A DNA stretch of 64,000 nt from Mesodorylaimus sp. YZB2_4 (Eukaryota > Nematoda > Enoplea > Dorylaimida > Dorylaimidae), in the NCBI GenBank assembly GCA_030248295.1, contig JASANH010001018.1:310001-374000 (forward strand). The letters run 5' to 3'. The notes beneath the pieces were generated by a model. The model was not told where the DNA came from, did not search any database, and worked only from the letters and a program-made list of their open reading frames with translations. A program made the position numbers and the translations under genes. This document shows positions 13,727 through 25,211 of the stretch, in pieces. How positions within the stretch are numbered: the stretch's first letter is position 1; each line of letters opens with the position of its first letter.

Positions 13727-16020
13727 ATATTATTTTTCATTGGATTTGGAATACACAATTGGCAGGGCGCATGTATTTTTTGCAGTCCGATGTGGATTGG
13801 ATTATATTCAAAAAATTTCCAAATTTTCTATTTTGAATTTGGCCTTTCGCTCGCTGATTGCTTGAGGATATTCTTCCCTCACCTTTCCATTTATGGCCAT
13901 AGTCTTGTGAAATCATTGTCAGGTGCTGAGAAAAGCCAGTACTGTTGGTATGCTAGTTAAGATGCCAAAAATAGTTCTATCGTCCTCTTAGGAGCTGTAG
14001 CTGAAACCATTTCCATGTTTGGACTAGGGCTAGTCTGATCAGCAAGAGTAGAGCCAATGTAAGGACTAGAGTGCCTTGAAAATTGCAGAAAGGGCGTAGT
14101 AGTACATTTTGTACATGCCTATATATAGTTGTGGAGAAGTGGAAGAAATAAATGAATGACAATATTCAGGTGCCTGTGAAATCCTTGGCTCGCCCTAGGA
14201 CAGACGAGGGCTGACCAGAGGATGGCTCAAGCCGCAGGAACCACCCCGCGCAGTGCACGGACACCTCGTGCTATCGTTTACTGTCAGCACACCACAAGGG
14301 CCGTGTGGACTCATAATTCGGGGAGCAGCCGCACGTGTCAGCTATCAGAGGGGTTCTGACGGACCTGGGGCCGAAGTGCTCACAGTGCGTTCCAGACCTG
14401 GAGCTCGAGACCAGTGCTCTACCGATGCCTGTGAACCAAACCAGGCACTCGACCTGGAACTCGCTCTCGGTTTTGTGCCCCCTGATTTAGGAGAGGTAGA
14501 CCAGTTCCCTGAACCAGTGATAGGCTGGAGAGAATAGTCCATGTCTATGACACCTGGTTCTCACACTATGCGCACTTTTGGGGACTGCAAGCAAGGAAAT
14601 CATGTGGGTATGTCTCCGTCCAATCTCGAGCGCGCATACCCATGTCTGCCATGCGATAAAACATGGAGTGCAATGATACCACTTGCAGATCAGGCATACC
14701 CTGACGTACAGGATAACCTGGCTAACAACCCTGTGCACGAAGCCAGACCCGTCAGGGTGATCCTACAGACCCGGATTAGGTTGAAAGGTCTGGGCTCAGA
14801 ATGACTTGCATAGCAACGTAGACCAGGAACTCGAGATCAGCCCATCCAATTATTGGTCACTCCCTTCATTAATGCGGACCAGGGAGTACTAAAACCCTTG
14901 GTCCGCCCTTGGGGAAACTAGAGGTGGTTAGAGGAGGGCTCAGACCAGGGACGACCCCAAGCAGCCCATGAGCATAGTTCCGACCACACCATAATGACGG
15001 TCCTAAATTCGGGGGGGGGGGGGGGGGAAGATCCGTACATAAGCCATCCATGGGGTCATCCATAAGCGAGGACGGGCCAATGGCAGAATGAATGACTGAC
15101 GAAACTAGAGACTAGCCAACATCCGATTCTTGGACCAAACCAGCCCCTCGATCTCGGTCGCTTGCCGGTCCCTGACTTTACTGCAGAGAGACGGGCCAGT
15201 CCAGAACCAGTAAGTGGTAGATGAGGACATCCACGCCTGTAACAATCCCACGGTGATAAGCTCGGGGGGGAGGGGGTATCGGAAATATCATGTAATACAT
15301 GACGTAATGACGTAATCTTGTAACATGACATGACATCCGTAATACATGACATTGTGCATGCTACTTGTGATGGCCCTGTTTGCTCTTGCGCGTGCCTTTA
15401 TGAGTTTTATGTGTACAGATGTGCCGCAGGGAGCCGCAGCAGTCACACGGTGCATCTGCTTGAATTATACGACGCGAGCAATGCTGTTTAAAAATCAAGG
15501 GAGAATTTTATGGCTGTCAGAACGGTAGGTCCCAAAATCGATCTCTTATCTTTACTCTTTATAGTATGAACCATTAGTACTGTACAGGCCAGATAGCCAA
15601 GCTGTGCATCAGCTACGACATATCCACGCAGTCCTGATGACAGTATGTATGGTCCGATGTCAAAATTCGATTCACCTTGATATCCTACTAAACCCAAAAG
15701 TTGCACCGCAACGAAATTAGTGCTTTCTCTTCCTTCGTTTGTACTTCAGACTAACAATCAAGCAAAGCGAACCCAAACTGAAGTAGCGGTCACAGCACAT
15801 GCAGTAGCTACCTACACCAACTAACCAGCATTTCTCACATAACAGAAGGCGATTTGCTGAAATCTCGGCAGTGAAGTGATTTATTTGAGGCAGAAGTCAA
15901 TGCTGTGAGTCTCGTGTGGTCGCTGACCAGCGTTGGTGTGTCGAGCAATGATCCCCATCGCGGGGAAAGATGCTGATTTTGAGACGACAGCCGTTGCAGA
16001 CTTTCCAAATAACTCTGAAG
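13727..16020. other. Intergenic region with a p62 polyadenylation signal and duplicated repeat blocks
   Basis: AATAAA at 14147-14152 probably ends the p62 transcript. The segments 14,175-14,560 and 14,895-15,225 are diverged copies of one another. At 15,010-15,026 there is a run of 16-17 G. At 15,285-15,355 short words built on catgacgtaatgac repeat. No coding exon was recognised. Confidence 0.45.
14175..15225. repeat. Diverged tandem pair of repeat units (about 330-390 bases each)
   Basis: The first unit starts at ccttggctcgccctagg (about 14,178) and the second at ccttggtccgcccttgg (about 14,897). Both continue through gagg..ggctcaag/ag, then aattcgggg, then gaaccaaaccaggcactcg (14,430) against ggaccaaaccagcccctcg (15,133), and end at gaaccagtgataggc against gaaccagtaagtgg. 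Similarity is partial and interrupted, so this is an old duplication or two insertions of one element. Confidence 0.45.
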
Positions 16021-17652
16021 TTAAAAGGATGTGTAGTGATGGTGGGTGACCGTCATCCTGGGGGCCATTTGATCAGCCGACAGGGAGAGGTCTCTGATAC
16101 CCACCTGGCATATGACATCGCCGTGGGCTCTGCGAGATTGATATATTGTCCTCCACGGCCTCGACTCGTACGAAATACTCCGAGTTGTGGTATCGCCACT
16201 CGAGAATCGATGGCGAGCCATGGTGGCTGTTTTTGTGCCCCTTCCCGCAACATCGTCCTCGCTCGTCTTGCAAACATAGGATAATTGCCTGCCGCCCTTC
16301 GTAGTAGCCACTTTATAGCGATCACCGTGCCAACTGCATCGATTATCGCCGATTTCGCCATCAACGGGCGAGCGACCTTTGAAGCAAGAGCGCCCACCTG
16401 AAAATATAGTGTGTGCATCTAGGTCAAATGCAGCACTGCCTTCTTACCCTCCTTATGATCGTGGCCAACACTGGTCCAGTGCCACTGTACCAGGGAGGCC
16501 AATGCGAATAAGCATGGCCATATGGCCAGTACTAGCCACCCATACCAACACATATTCTGCCAGTCAACCAGTCTCGGCTCCGATCCACCGACGACCTGCC
16601 ATATTCGATGCACGATGGCGAATCGATCCACGATATAGTCCAGTGCCGAGGTCAGTAAGGCTGCTCCCATGAAACTAGTGTTTAATATGACCATGGCCCG
16701 TTGCCACTTGATTGAAATCAATGCCATTATGACACCTAGTCCTATAAGGGCCCCCAGCACGGCCCAGACGGTGGGCGCGAGCAGAAACGATTGCCATAAC
16801 GTAGCCAAGATGAAGCCCACAAAAAGACCACTCACGAAGCCCGTAGCGAGCAGGCCTAGACACTGTACGAACATGGTCACCAGGCCGAACACGATCCCAG
16901 AGCTGACCGAAATGGCGGCATTGACTGTGATTGTAAAATACTTTTGTCTGTCGAGGATCAAATAGATGAGGACAGAAACGAAGAAGAAGCCAGTCAGGAA
17001 GAGAATGGCCTTCAGGAATCGATATCCTGCAAATAGATGGGATGACACGGTGACATGGACAGTGATAAGATGTCACTGATGCGGTGAGGTTGACTCTCGG
17101 GACATTCGCAGATCTTAAAATCTACCTGTTATCTTACTGCATCTCCATAGTATCTTATCATCTTATCGGGATCTCGATCGATCATAGGATAATACTGATA
17201 AGAAAAAGATGGTGCCTCTGACGCTGTGAGTGAGCTGGGTATCAGCGTCTACTCATCATCAATTGGTTTTATCCCAGCAAAAGCCCTTCCCCAACTGTTT
17301 GTGAATCCCCGAGGTGCTTTTATCCATCCACGCTTAGTGAGCTGGGTAATAGCGCCAGAATCAATGACTCATCGCCCCTTTTTAAGACCAGCTTACCATA
17401 GAAGCAATAAATCAAGCCGGCAATAAGGCAAATGCCACAAATTATGATGGCCGGTATGTCGTAATCGAATTTTGCATACTCATAGCAGTTCATGACACGA
17501 TCAGTGGTGATCACAGTCCCTGCAGTGTGCACAGTGGTCGTGTGCTCGCCAGACATCGCCTCCAACGAACTCGACTCCAGCCTGTCCGTCGAATTGAAGT
17601 AAGGTATATCGGAAAGCTGGTCAGGCACATCGACCATATTCAATTGATCCAT
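16021..17652 (-). CDS. TMEM198: TMEM198-like seven-pass membrane protein
   Basis: Minus-strand exons in transcript order: 17652-17397, 17026-16448 and 16397-16021, about 403 residues. Vertebrate TMEM198 is a multi-pass protein linked to LRP6 phosphorylation in Wnt signalling. Exon 1 holds a soluble N terminus and the first hydrophobic helix, ending CFYG. Exon 2 opens YRFLKAILFLTG, the most conserved family motif, and carries about six more helices, with LVQWHWTS closing the last. The cytoplasmic tail in exon 3 is basic and Ser/Arg-rich, as in the family. The frame also reads upstream from a GTG at 17706, but the ATG at 17652 is preferred. The donor at 16447 (gtaag) and the acceptor before 16397 keep phase. 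A second potential donor late in exon 3 (CAG/gtgggt) could add a further exon, so the last about 25 residues are less certain. Confidence 0.88.
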
Positions 17653-20389
17653 GCTGGCAATGTCCCAGCGAAAAGGCCAATGCCGCCAGGAACTTAAAAC
17701 ACGCACCGGACTTCCTTGTCCGAGGTCATCTATCGATCACACACTCCGGGCAGTGCACATGAATAATCGACAATTAGACAAGGTTCCTTGAATTTTTCAA
17801 AAAGACAATGGGCCTCATAAACTGCCGCTCGGTCGCCCTGTCCGGCACACAAATCATTGATCAGCGTCGTATTTTGCAGGCCAGGCTAGCGACCAACAAG
17901 CCACTCCGAGCTGGCACAGACGATGACGTCAACAAGAGCCTTCTCGCTGCGGGCTTCTCCTTTCTACTTCATCTAAACCAATAAAGGCAACAAAAAACTT
18001 GGCGTTTTCTTTTTATATAAAGCCTTGCCCAATGACAAAATCGATATTAGAAACGAATTTGACTCGAGCTAAGGGAAAATGTCATCAAAGAAAAACGCAC
18101 TCAGAAGAAGGCGCGCGTGTCGACTTACCTAATTTGAATTTAGTCATCACTAGCGAAGCGTCAATCTCATTTAGAATTGCTAGACGATGGACCCTGGAGG
18201 AGCACCGACTGCTACTCGGGCTTATTGATCCATTTCTTCATGAAAACTTCTTTGCATAGGCAAAGTTTAGACTTGATTAAAGACGTCCGTCAGATTCTAA
18301 AAGCCCTGTTTACTTCAAAAAATTGCAAAAAAATTGTGACAAACGTCTCACACGTTTGGAAAAGGGCAAAAATAGCTGTACCAGTGTTTGAAAAGCCCGA
18401 AATAACACTTCTCGGATGATACAAGCTCACAAGCTAACATCAAAAAGGGACTAGTTTTCTTCGGCACTTTTCAAAGAGCCTGAACAAAACTTGACATGGC
18501 CGTTCAGTGCTGAAAAATTGTGCTGTCTTTTTCGAGATCATACCCTTAATCCCTATTCCTCTGAGGGGGTCTCATTCTTCATCGACCTCTTCAAATCCAA
18601 ACAAACTACTTGGAAGTAGCAAATGTGGACTTGGTCCATTAGCGGAGGAAGGGGAGGCAGCGAGGGCTTAGAGGGCTCGAAGCGAGCGTCTCGAATAAAC
18701 GGAGCCTTCCATTCAGTATTCACCAAACTAGTGTCCAGTCAATCGATCAGTGTTCGGGGTTCCCATAGTAATGGCCTGGTACAGTGTGGTGCTCACGTGC
18801 GCCCATAATCGCCATAGCTCGAACCTCCGCCTGCAAATGTCCGAACGAGACAAGGCGTGCGAAAACGACTGGCACTAACCATAAGAACGAACAAAACTGG
18901 CTGTTTGCTCAACAGACCATAATTGGACTAGCAATGAATGCCCTCGCTGATCGCCCCATTCCGCTCAACCAATTGCCTACCAACCGGCAAAATGATGAAA
19001 AAATGTGGCGCGGTGAATTTTATTTTTCTCCCTCGAACACCTGCCGCTTATTTTCAAGGCAGCCGATCCATAAATGGCACTGAGTATTGAAAAAGTGAAG
19101 GGCAACCAGAACAGCGTGATGCCCCCAATCAAGGTTCGAAAATAGTTACAACGGTTCGCCTGCTCAAACCGGGTTTAGGATGGCCTCGATGGGACAGAAT
19201 GGGCAAAACCAGATTATGAAAATGCCATTTTTACTTGAAGACACTTGAAACCGGGGAGATGAGAAGAAAATTGGCTTGTTTACGGGCCAGTTATAAACAT
19301 TGAAGGTGGGTCGAATTCCAGTTTTGGCAGGCAGTTGGGTGATGTAAGTCAAAGGGGGTGTGGGTGACCTAGCTTGCCAGTGTTGTGCTGATGGGCAGCA
19401 AATGACGTGCCCAAGCAGAAGGATTTTGTTGGGATGCCATTGTGCACATAAAATGGTTCAATAAAGGAGACAGGAAAATTCTCAGGAAGTGCAGACTTCA
19501 CACAGAAACCCAGACACTTCGTGTTGCACCGAGTCAGCCCGACTGTTGGTCATAGTCAACGAGTAATGAAGGAATACAGCAAAATGAGTAAGCTGGGATG
19601 GCTCTGATTCATCGGGACCCTGCTTAAGCGTGGTGCAGGTTCACAATGAGCTCATCTAATCTTCACAGTTCGAACGTGACACACCGGAACTCCGCCTGTG
19701 CACACATAAAGCTCATGGTAGACAGACAGGTAGATTGTCACGACCCCAACGATTCTTTTGCTGACTCATTGTTTAGTATATAATAACAGCAAGCATCATT
19801 GTGCTCTGGCAGAGCCGTCCACCTCAGATGCTATCTACTACATACTGTACATCGAGCTGTCTTAGGAACACCTGATCAATCCTGTGTTTAACGCGCTGGA
19901 TCAGCTTTCTACCAGAGTTCTCAGAGCTTCAAGCATTACTTGTGACTGGCGGGTCAGTGCTGACCGAAGACATCTTGGATCTTATCATCCTGGTCTGACC
20001 GCACTGCAGACACCCCACTCACGATCAGCATGCAGCTAACCAGGTGTGATAAACTCCAACGACCAAGTCACCTTGCTCCCACTTGTGTCAAGTGATCTGC
20101 GCGTTTCCGCGTGCTAAGGCAGGGGCATACCTTTGCAGAACTGTGCAACGCAAATGTTGACATACCTTCACAATGCTGAACCGGCAAGGTCAGGAGATAT
20201 GCCTGAAGCGCCAGGTTATTTGTCCAGTCCACTTCAGCCACCTACAATTAACCACCCAGCACCAATGAAGCGTGACCTCAGCTCAGCACCCTGCTAAATC
20301 ACAGAGCCACGGTGGATCAGTTGGTGAAGGCGTTGGTCCCGCATTGCTTGGGCCAGCAACCGTGACCGGGAGACCGCAGTTCTGTTCCG

Positions 20390-20515
20390 ACTGGGGACGG
20401 AAGTTTAGTAAGTCCGTTCTCACGATCAGAGAGGGAACCGGTCTTGGACGGCAGTAAGCCGGCTCTCAGAGAGGGAACGGGTCTTTGACGGCAGTTTAGT
20501 AAGTCCATCGCTGGG
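20390..20515. repeat. Short tandem duplication around gagagggaac
   Basis: Two copies of a unit of about 40 bases lie head to tail: tcagagagggaaccggtctt followed by ggacggcag, then tcagagagggaacgggtctt followed by tgacggcag. Both are flanked by tttagtaagtcc. The two copies differ at a few positions. Confidence 0.65.
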
Positions 20516-20519
20516 CTTG

Positions 20520-20712
20520 CACACCTGGCTCATGTTCATGTTCATGTTCCTGTTTTACCACATCACCAAACGCTTATATGCACTCGACGGTGGAGGGACA
20601 CATTTTACACGAAATGATTTACCGGCCCGCGAGTCGAACACTCGCCCGTAACTGCGCACCTGGCGTGAGAGGCAGACGCCGAACCCACCAGGCCACGAGG
20701 CCGGTACGGGAG
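20520..20712 (-). repeat. tRNA-derived SINE-like copy, family A
   Basis: On the minus strand there is an A-box-like block (GTGGCCTGGTGGGTTCGGC), then GCCTCTCACGCC and a B-box-like GTGTTCGACTCGC, followed by a conserved tail. The stretch from tgttcatgttcatgttc through the tRNA-like head matches 54,570-54,715 nearly base for base, and the head also matches 57,361-57,448 and 60,560-60,645. Several copies sharing sequence outside the tRNA-like part argue for a SINE and not a tRNA gene. Confidence 0.7.
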
Positions 20713-21978
20713 GCTCTGGGCGACTCATCGGGTACGGTCAAGTGGAGGACGCCGAACGAGAAGAGAATCAGCAAACTGGTTCCCGAACACCAGTCGGGAA
20801 GGTCCCTCCCTTCTCGCCCAGTATGATCCTGGGACGCTGGTGCTGGCACAGGATGCCCTCGTGTGGAGGTGCTTCTAGTGGAGACACACAGAGGGCAGCT
20901 GCCGTGAGAGCTGGTCGCCTCACGGCCTCGCTTATCATATCAGGACTGCTGACGGCTATAGGCAAAACGGGTTGGGTCCCGTGGGGAGATGGGCGGCATG
21001 GGGCCCAACCCATAAACTTTTTTAAAAAAACCTGCAAAAATGATCATTCCATCCGTGTGCAATGTCTCCCTTTTGGCTTATTCGCTCGCCTGTTCAAAGC
21101 CCCCTTTCTCCTGACAAAAGGATTTCCCTCCACGTGGTGTATTTGAGGCTTTAGCTACGCACATTATAGTTAGTCCGCTGATAACTCTGCTCTTACCCAC
21201 TCGCTCTTTGGTCTTGTGTCAGTAGCTGGAACACTGAATCACACTGTAAGCCAGCTTGATTCTGTAGGTGAGTTTTGGGCAGCATTCACTAATAAATGCA
21301 GTGGATTAGACAGAACGTTGCTTACACGCCATTAAATTGATAGCGAGCTGCACTACATGAACTGTCAGTCGTCAGTCAGTCAGTGCAAGCAGGTCATCCG
21401 CATGGACCTCAAAGTCCAGAATAAACTTGCCCCAGTGAGCATTAGGCAAATGTATATCAATGCTGGTTGCAATTGATCGTGAGGGCTGACACATCGAAAC
21501 CCAATCATGTCAGGCGGTGTCGTGTGGACGAAGACCCATCGAACAGGCCGTTTCGAGGCTTAACCTTATATACGAGCAAAGGGGCTTCTATTGCATTCTT
21601 ATGACGTTATCAGATTCACCGCGAGCCACGACTGGCAGCGGGCAGAAATTTGTGCCGCAGTCGAAACTACAGCACGTTTATGCCCCCAGTTTGGAGACGA
21701 GACCTCGGACCAAGTTGCCTAAAAGGTTTTGGCGTGAACACACGCTCTTCTCAAATCATCTCAGCATCAGGTTGGACATTTACATCATTCACTTTTTCGA
21801 TCCGACAGCTCTCTGAAGGAACACAAATACAGGCCGAATCACAAACCATCACCTCGCTGTGTCGTCTCTGATCACGCATCAACGGCCCTCACCCAGACTC
21901 GGTTCCAGCGGGAGGGTGCAGAGACAGCGGAATCTGAAGAGATCGAATAAGTTACCCCACGCAATGAGACTGAGGCAG

Positions 21979-22495
21979 TCATTGACTTACCATCTGCTTG
22001 ACGGGTTCCATGCCTTCGCTGAAAATGTCGGCGACTTTTTTCTGATTTTTGAAGTCGTCCTCGAAGGCATTCAGCGACAAGGCCATCATCTTGTGCCTGG
22101 GCAGGGTTTTCTCGTCCCACGGGAAGTTCTTCTTCAGCAATATTTCCAGATCCTTGTGCTGACCTGCAATATAGAGAGCCAGTACATCCATGCATCTACC
22201 TGCCAGCCACGCCTCTTCTTACCCGGTTCCAAAAAGCCGTCCGCATTAGGCATGCGGTAGAAGGGAGTCATGGTCGTGCGGAGGCGATAGGCCACGATCT
22301 TCTCCGACTCGTTCTTCAAACGGATGAACGTCTTCTGGTCCTCCCTGAAACGAATGGTCGACCATCCAAGGCGGCTGCGTCCAGACCCACCTTCTGTGGT
22401 GCCAGCCCCAAAACTGCAAAAATCACTTACGCATAGTTGTTTCCGAAGAGGATCGTCGGTGGCAACAAGGTCAATGGCTTGGCGGGCGTCGTCAT
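21979..22495 (-). CDS. Small MSP-domain (major sperm protein fold) protein
   Basis: Exons in transcript order: 22495-22431, 22344-22223 and 22163-21979, encoding about 123 residues. The single domain has the MSP/VAP-like immunoglobulin fold signature: an N-terminal LPPTILFGNNYA strand, TFIRLKNESEKIVAYRLRT (the segment that in MSP carries KNTS..VAFKVKT), and FLEPG followed by a charged loop. MSP-domain proteins act as cytoskeletal motors in nematode sperm or as membrane-contact adaptors; which applies here is not visible. No transmembrane tail of the VAP type is encoded. The last codon before a gtaagt donor (21990) is ATG. Either the frame runs on three residues to TGA at 21979, or it splices to an acceptor before 21933, adding 14 codons (ending at 21889) with a proline-rich end. 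Confidence 0.75.
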
Positions 22496-24029
22496 TGTTT
22501 TCTCGTTGATTCTTTCCGCTTCACGCACGACAGCGGGCACAACCGCACGTCACGAGGAACACTCCGAAAATGAGATGTTGGTCGAGAAGTGGGTGGGGCT
22601 GAACGCGCAGCGTAAAGTCGGGGTAGGGCACTTCATTACTGCCGCTTTACACTGTCAGTTCCCTTCTACCTAACCCTACACTGTCTCCAGTCTCTCCTGT
22701 AGCGAGGCTCCTGCGTTCGACTGTAAAGTGCTTTCCTCCGCCACAAGTCCACAATTCGAATTTCGCGCGTTTACGCGGTTTTCAGCAGTTTACCTCAAAT
22801 CGGCCTTGTTCGGAACAGAACAGAAAATTTCCGTTATCGCATTCCAGTGTTCTTTTTTTAGCAGGCTGTAATCGACTTATATTTTTTATAAACAAATTTT
22901 AAAACAATAATGCGCGAGGGTTTTTCAATTCTGGGCTTGATGGAGAACGCGAAATTCCAGAGAAGGCAGCCAAGACCATGTTGACCAATCGGTCGCACCA
23001 TCATTTCAACATGACGGGATGTTTATCCAGTGATGACGTAGGCCCAGACCTACGAGATCTTGGCCGGTCGTGGACGGCATTCATTGGATGGTTATCCCAA
23101 GATTAAAAAACCCCATCGACGTCCGTTTGATTGGTAAGTATCTGCTGAAAAGTTAGTGGTGGTTGACCTTGCTACTGTATTTTCGCACTGGATCAGATAA
23201 GGCCTACTCTCGACCTGCATGATACTTAGGCCTAGGTCTGCATGGCCAGCGTGATCAGTATTTAGCCCATATGTCGTGTTTTGTGGTGATGACAGACCCA
23301 CGAATGAACAATATTACAGTCAAGAAGTTTAATTAAATGTGGTCGGTCCAGGCGGGGCCTATCTCTGGAGCCAAACCTTATTTTTCGTTACTCCTCACCT
23401 ACTTGCATAATCACCGTAGGTTTGTAGGATCAGTTTTGAATTTTTAGGCTCAAAGTTCATCATCTGTAATGGCTATTAATAATTCCTGGCTCCAGCTCGC
23501 GTGACATTTTAGTCCGTCTCTACATCTCCATCGATTCTTGAACCTAGTCGACTGGTGCTGGCTGAGTCAGTGTTTATCGCTCGAGTTGACCATATTAGCA
23601 TCTTGAAATAAAGAACTCGTTCATCATTTCGCAAGTTCAGCTCATAAAAATTACAAATGGGTACGTGCCGATCGCAGTAGTTTGTTGTCATGGAGATACC
23701 TATTGCTCGCAACTTCACCAGTCTCTTTCCTTTCTAGCCTGGCTATTACGGAAAAGGAAAAGCGGCCAGGCGTTTTTACTGTGAAAAGAAGGTCAAGAGA
23801 ACTCGCTGATTAAGTGTTTCAATTGGTGCACTGTAAGGAATTTTAGGAAGTTATAGCGGCGTCGCGTATTTCGGGTTCAGTAAAGTTTTTTCTGATTCTT
23901 TGAGCAGTTTTTGTACTTCGGACGTCATTGGACGTTTCAATATCGTATTGAGTCAATTTTGGAGTTTTGTAGACTTTATTTGCTTATATTTTCTTTTTTG
24001 TATTTAGGGCACTGAACTCGTCTCCGATC
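22496..24029. other. Spacer upstream of YKT6 and the MSP-domain gene
   Basis: The two genes diverge from this 1.5 kb. A tttttgtatttag acceptor-like run ends at 24007, 22 bases before the YKT6 ATG, suggesting a spliced 5' UTR. No coding exon was recognised. The stretch 22,830-22,915 is AT-rich. Confidence 0.4.
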
Positions 24030-24638
24030 ATGAAATTATTTAGTATCATCGTTTATTACAAAAGTGGTTCATCGGCCACTTCCGAAGTACGATTATTAAA
24101 AGGAGCGTATGATTTAAATTCGTTCGGATTCTTTCAACGTGCTACAGTTCGAGAGTTTATGATATTCACGGGCAAAGTTATCTTGGAACGATCGACTCTG
24201 GCATCACGGTCATCGACGAAAGAGCAGGATTACATGTGTCATATGTACGTGCGAGGCGATGGTCTGGCTGGTATGGTCGTATCGGATACGGAATATCCGC
24301 AACGTGTTGCTCATAATTTAATATCACGCGTATTGGATGAATTCGCTTCGAAAGTTCCGGCTGCTTCTTGGCCAAATATCGCCGAATCCAATGTTCAATA
24401 CAGCGCATTGGAAGAATATTTGCACAAATATCAGAATCCGAGAGAAGCCGATGCGATGACGCGTGTTCAAGATGAATTGGACGAAACGAAAGTCGTCTTA
24501 CATAATACTATTCAAGCCGTATTGGAACGGGGAGAAAAATTGGACGATTTGGTAGCCAAATCGGAAGGATTAAGCGCCCAGTCAAAAATGTTTTATACAT
24601 CGGCCAGAAAAATGAATAAGTGCTGCACGTGGGTATGA
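24030..24638 (+). CDS. YKT6: YKT6 R-SNARE
   Basis: A single coding exon of 202 residues; human YKT6 has 198. YKT6 is a cytosol/membrane-cycling R-SNARE acting in ER-Golgi, endosomal and autophagosome fusion. Residues 1-135 form the longin domain (starting MKLFSIIVYYK, with YMCHMYVR in the core). Residues about 140-195 form the SNARE motif, with the zero-layer arginine in the VLERGEKLDDLVAKSE stretch. The C terminus is CCTWV: a cysteine for palmitoylation followed by a CaaX box, the arrangement that replaces a transmembrane anchor in this family, though valine at X is not the usual farnesylation residue. Identification is very secure. Confidence 0.95.
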   Translation: MKLFSIIVYYKSGSSATSEVRLLKGAYDLNSFGFFQRATVREFMIFTGKVILERSTLASRSSTKEQDYMCHMYVRGDGLAGMVVSDTEYPQRVAHNLISRVLDEFASKVPAASWPNIAESNVQYSALEEYLHKYQNPREADAMTRVQDELDETKVVLHNTIQAVLERGEKLDDLVAKSEGLSAQSKMFYTSARKMNKCCTWV

Positions 24639-25211
24639 AAACGCGGAGATGATTCGAAGTTTTTCAAGAAGAACCTTATGGCTAAATGTACGCAAAAAAT
24701 GGACCTCTGCAAGTTGTGCACGAACGGCGGGTCCGATCATATTTTTTGTGCGCTCGGGCACCATTCCGTCTCAAATTTTGTGCTGTTTTGTTCATCAGAT
24801 ATCCTCTCTGTGGCATTTGGAAGGGGTGTTTGTAGGTTTGGTAACATTATTGTGGAATAATGAGCGGATTAGGCGTCCGTGGTGGCTTATACTAGTTTCA
24901 ATCGACGTCACTCGATTATTGTGCTTTGATAGACAGGCTCTTGTAGGGCTGTATGTTCTGATTGTCGAGTAAATCCTCCTTTTTCCGTTTATGACATTGA
25001 TGAGCCACACATGGTCGGCCAGCCGTGTTGTACTTTGCTAGTGTTTTTCGTAGTGCTTATGCTGGAATGTGCGTTTTAGGTATACAAAAAGTGACCGAAA
25101 TCCGGAGCCAACCTTCAACCCACCCGGCCGTCACTTACTCATCGATCGATCGAGTCACGAAGGGAAACAAATGTGAAAAAGATCGTGTGCGATCGGAATC
25201 GCTCTTGCTCA
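24639..25211 (+). other. YKT6 3' region and S2P upstream spacer
   Basis: AT-rich 570 bases with no coding frame recognised. No canonical AATAAA was found directly after YKT6. The S2P reading frame extends a little upstream of its ATG through GTG at 25173, but no earlier in-frame ATG is seen. Confidence 0.35.

Larger units (their letters stand above)
20320..21035 (+). repeat. SINE-like family B fragments, including a 200-base 3' body
   Basis: The segment 20,845-21,035 (gatgccctcgtgtggaggtg, then ctagtggagac, then gcttatcatatca, and ggcaaaacgggttgg ending in an A-rich tail) matches 34,570-34,765 closely. The stretch at 20,320-20,400 contains cccgcattgcttgggcc, which resembles the head of the 34.3-kb copy. 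A family A copy interrupts the two parts in opposite orientation, suggesting nested insertion. Confidence 0.6.
17653..21978. other. Gene-poor 4.3 kb spacer
   Basis: I recognise no coding exon on either strand. The left part (17.7-19.9 kb) is unremarkable mixed sequence. The right part (20.3-21.05 kb) contains SINE-like copies and a short tandem duplication listed separately. Confidence 0.4.

Noticed and set aside
14868-15060. A proline-rich short protein over the G tract
   Set aside because: It is produced by the poly-G run and repeat sequence, with no homology.
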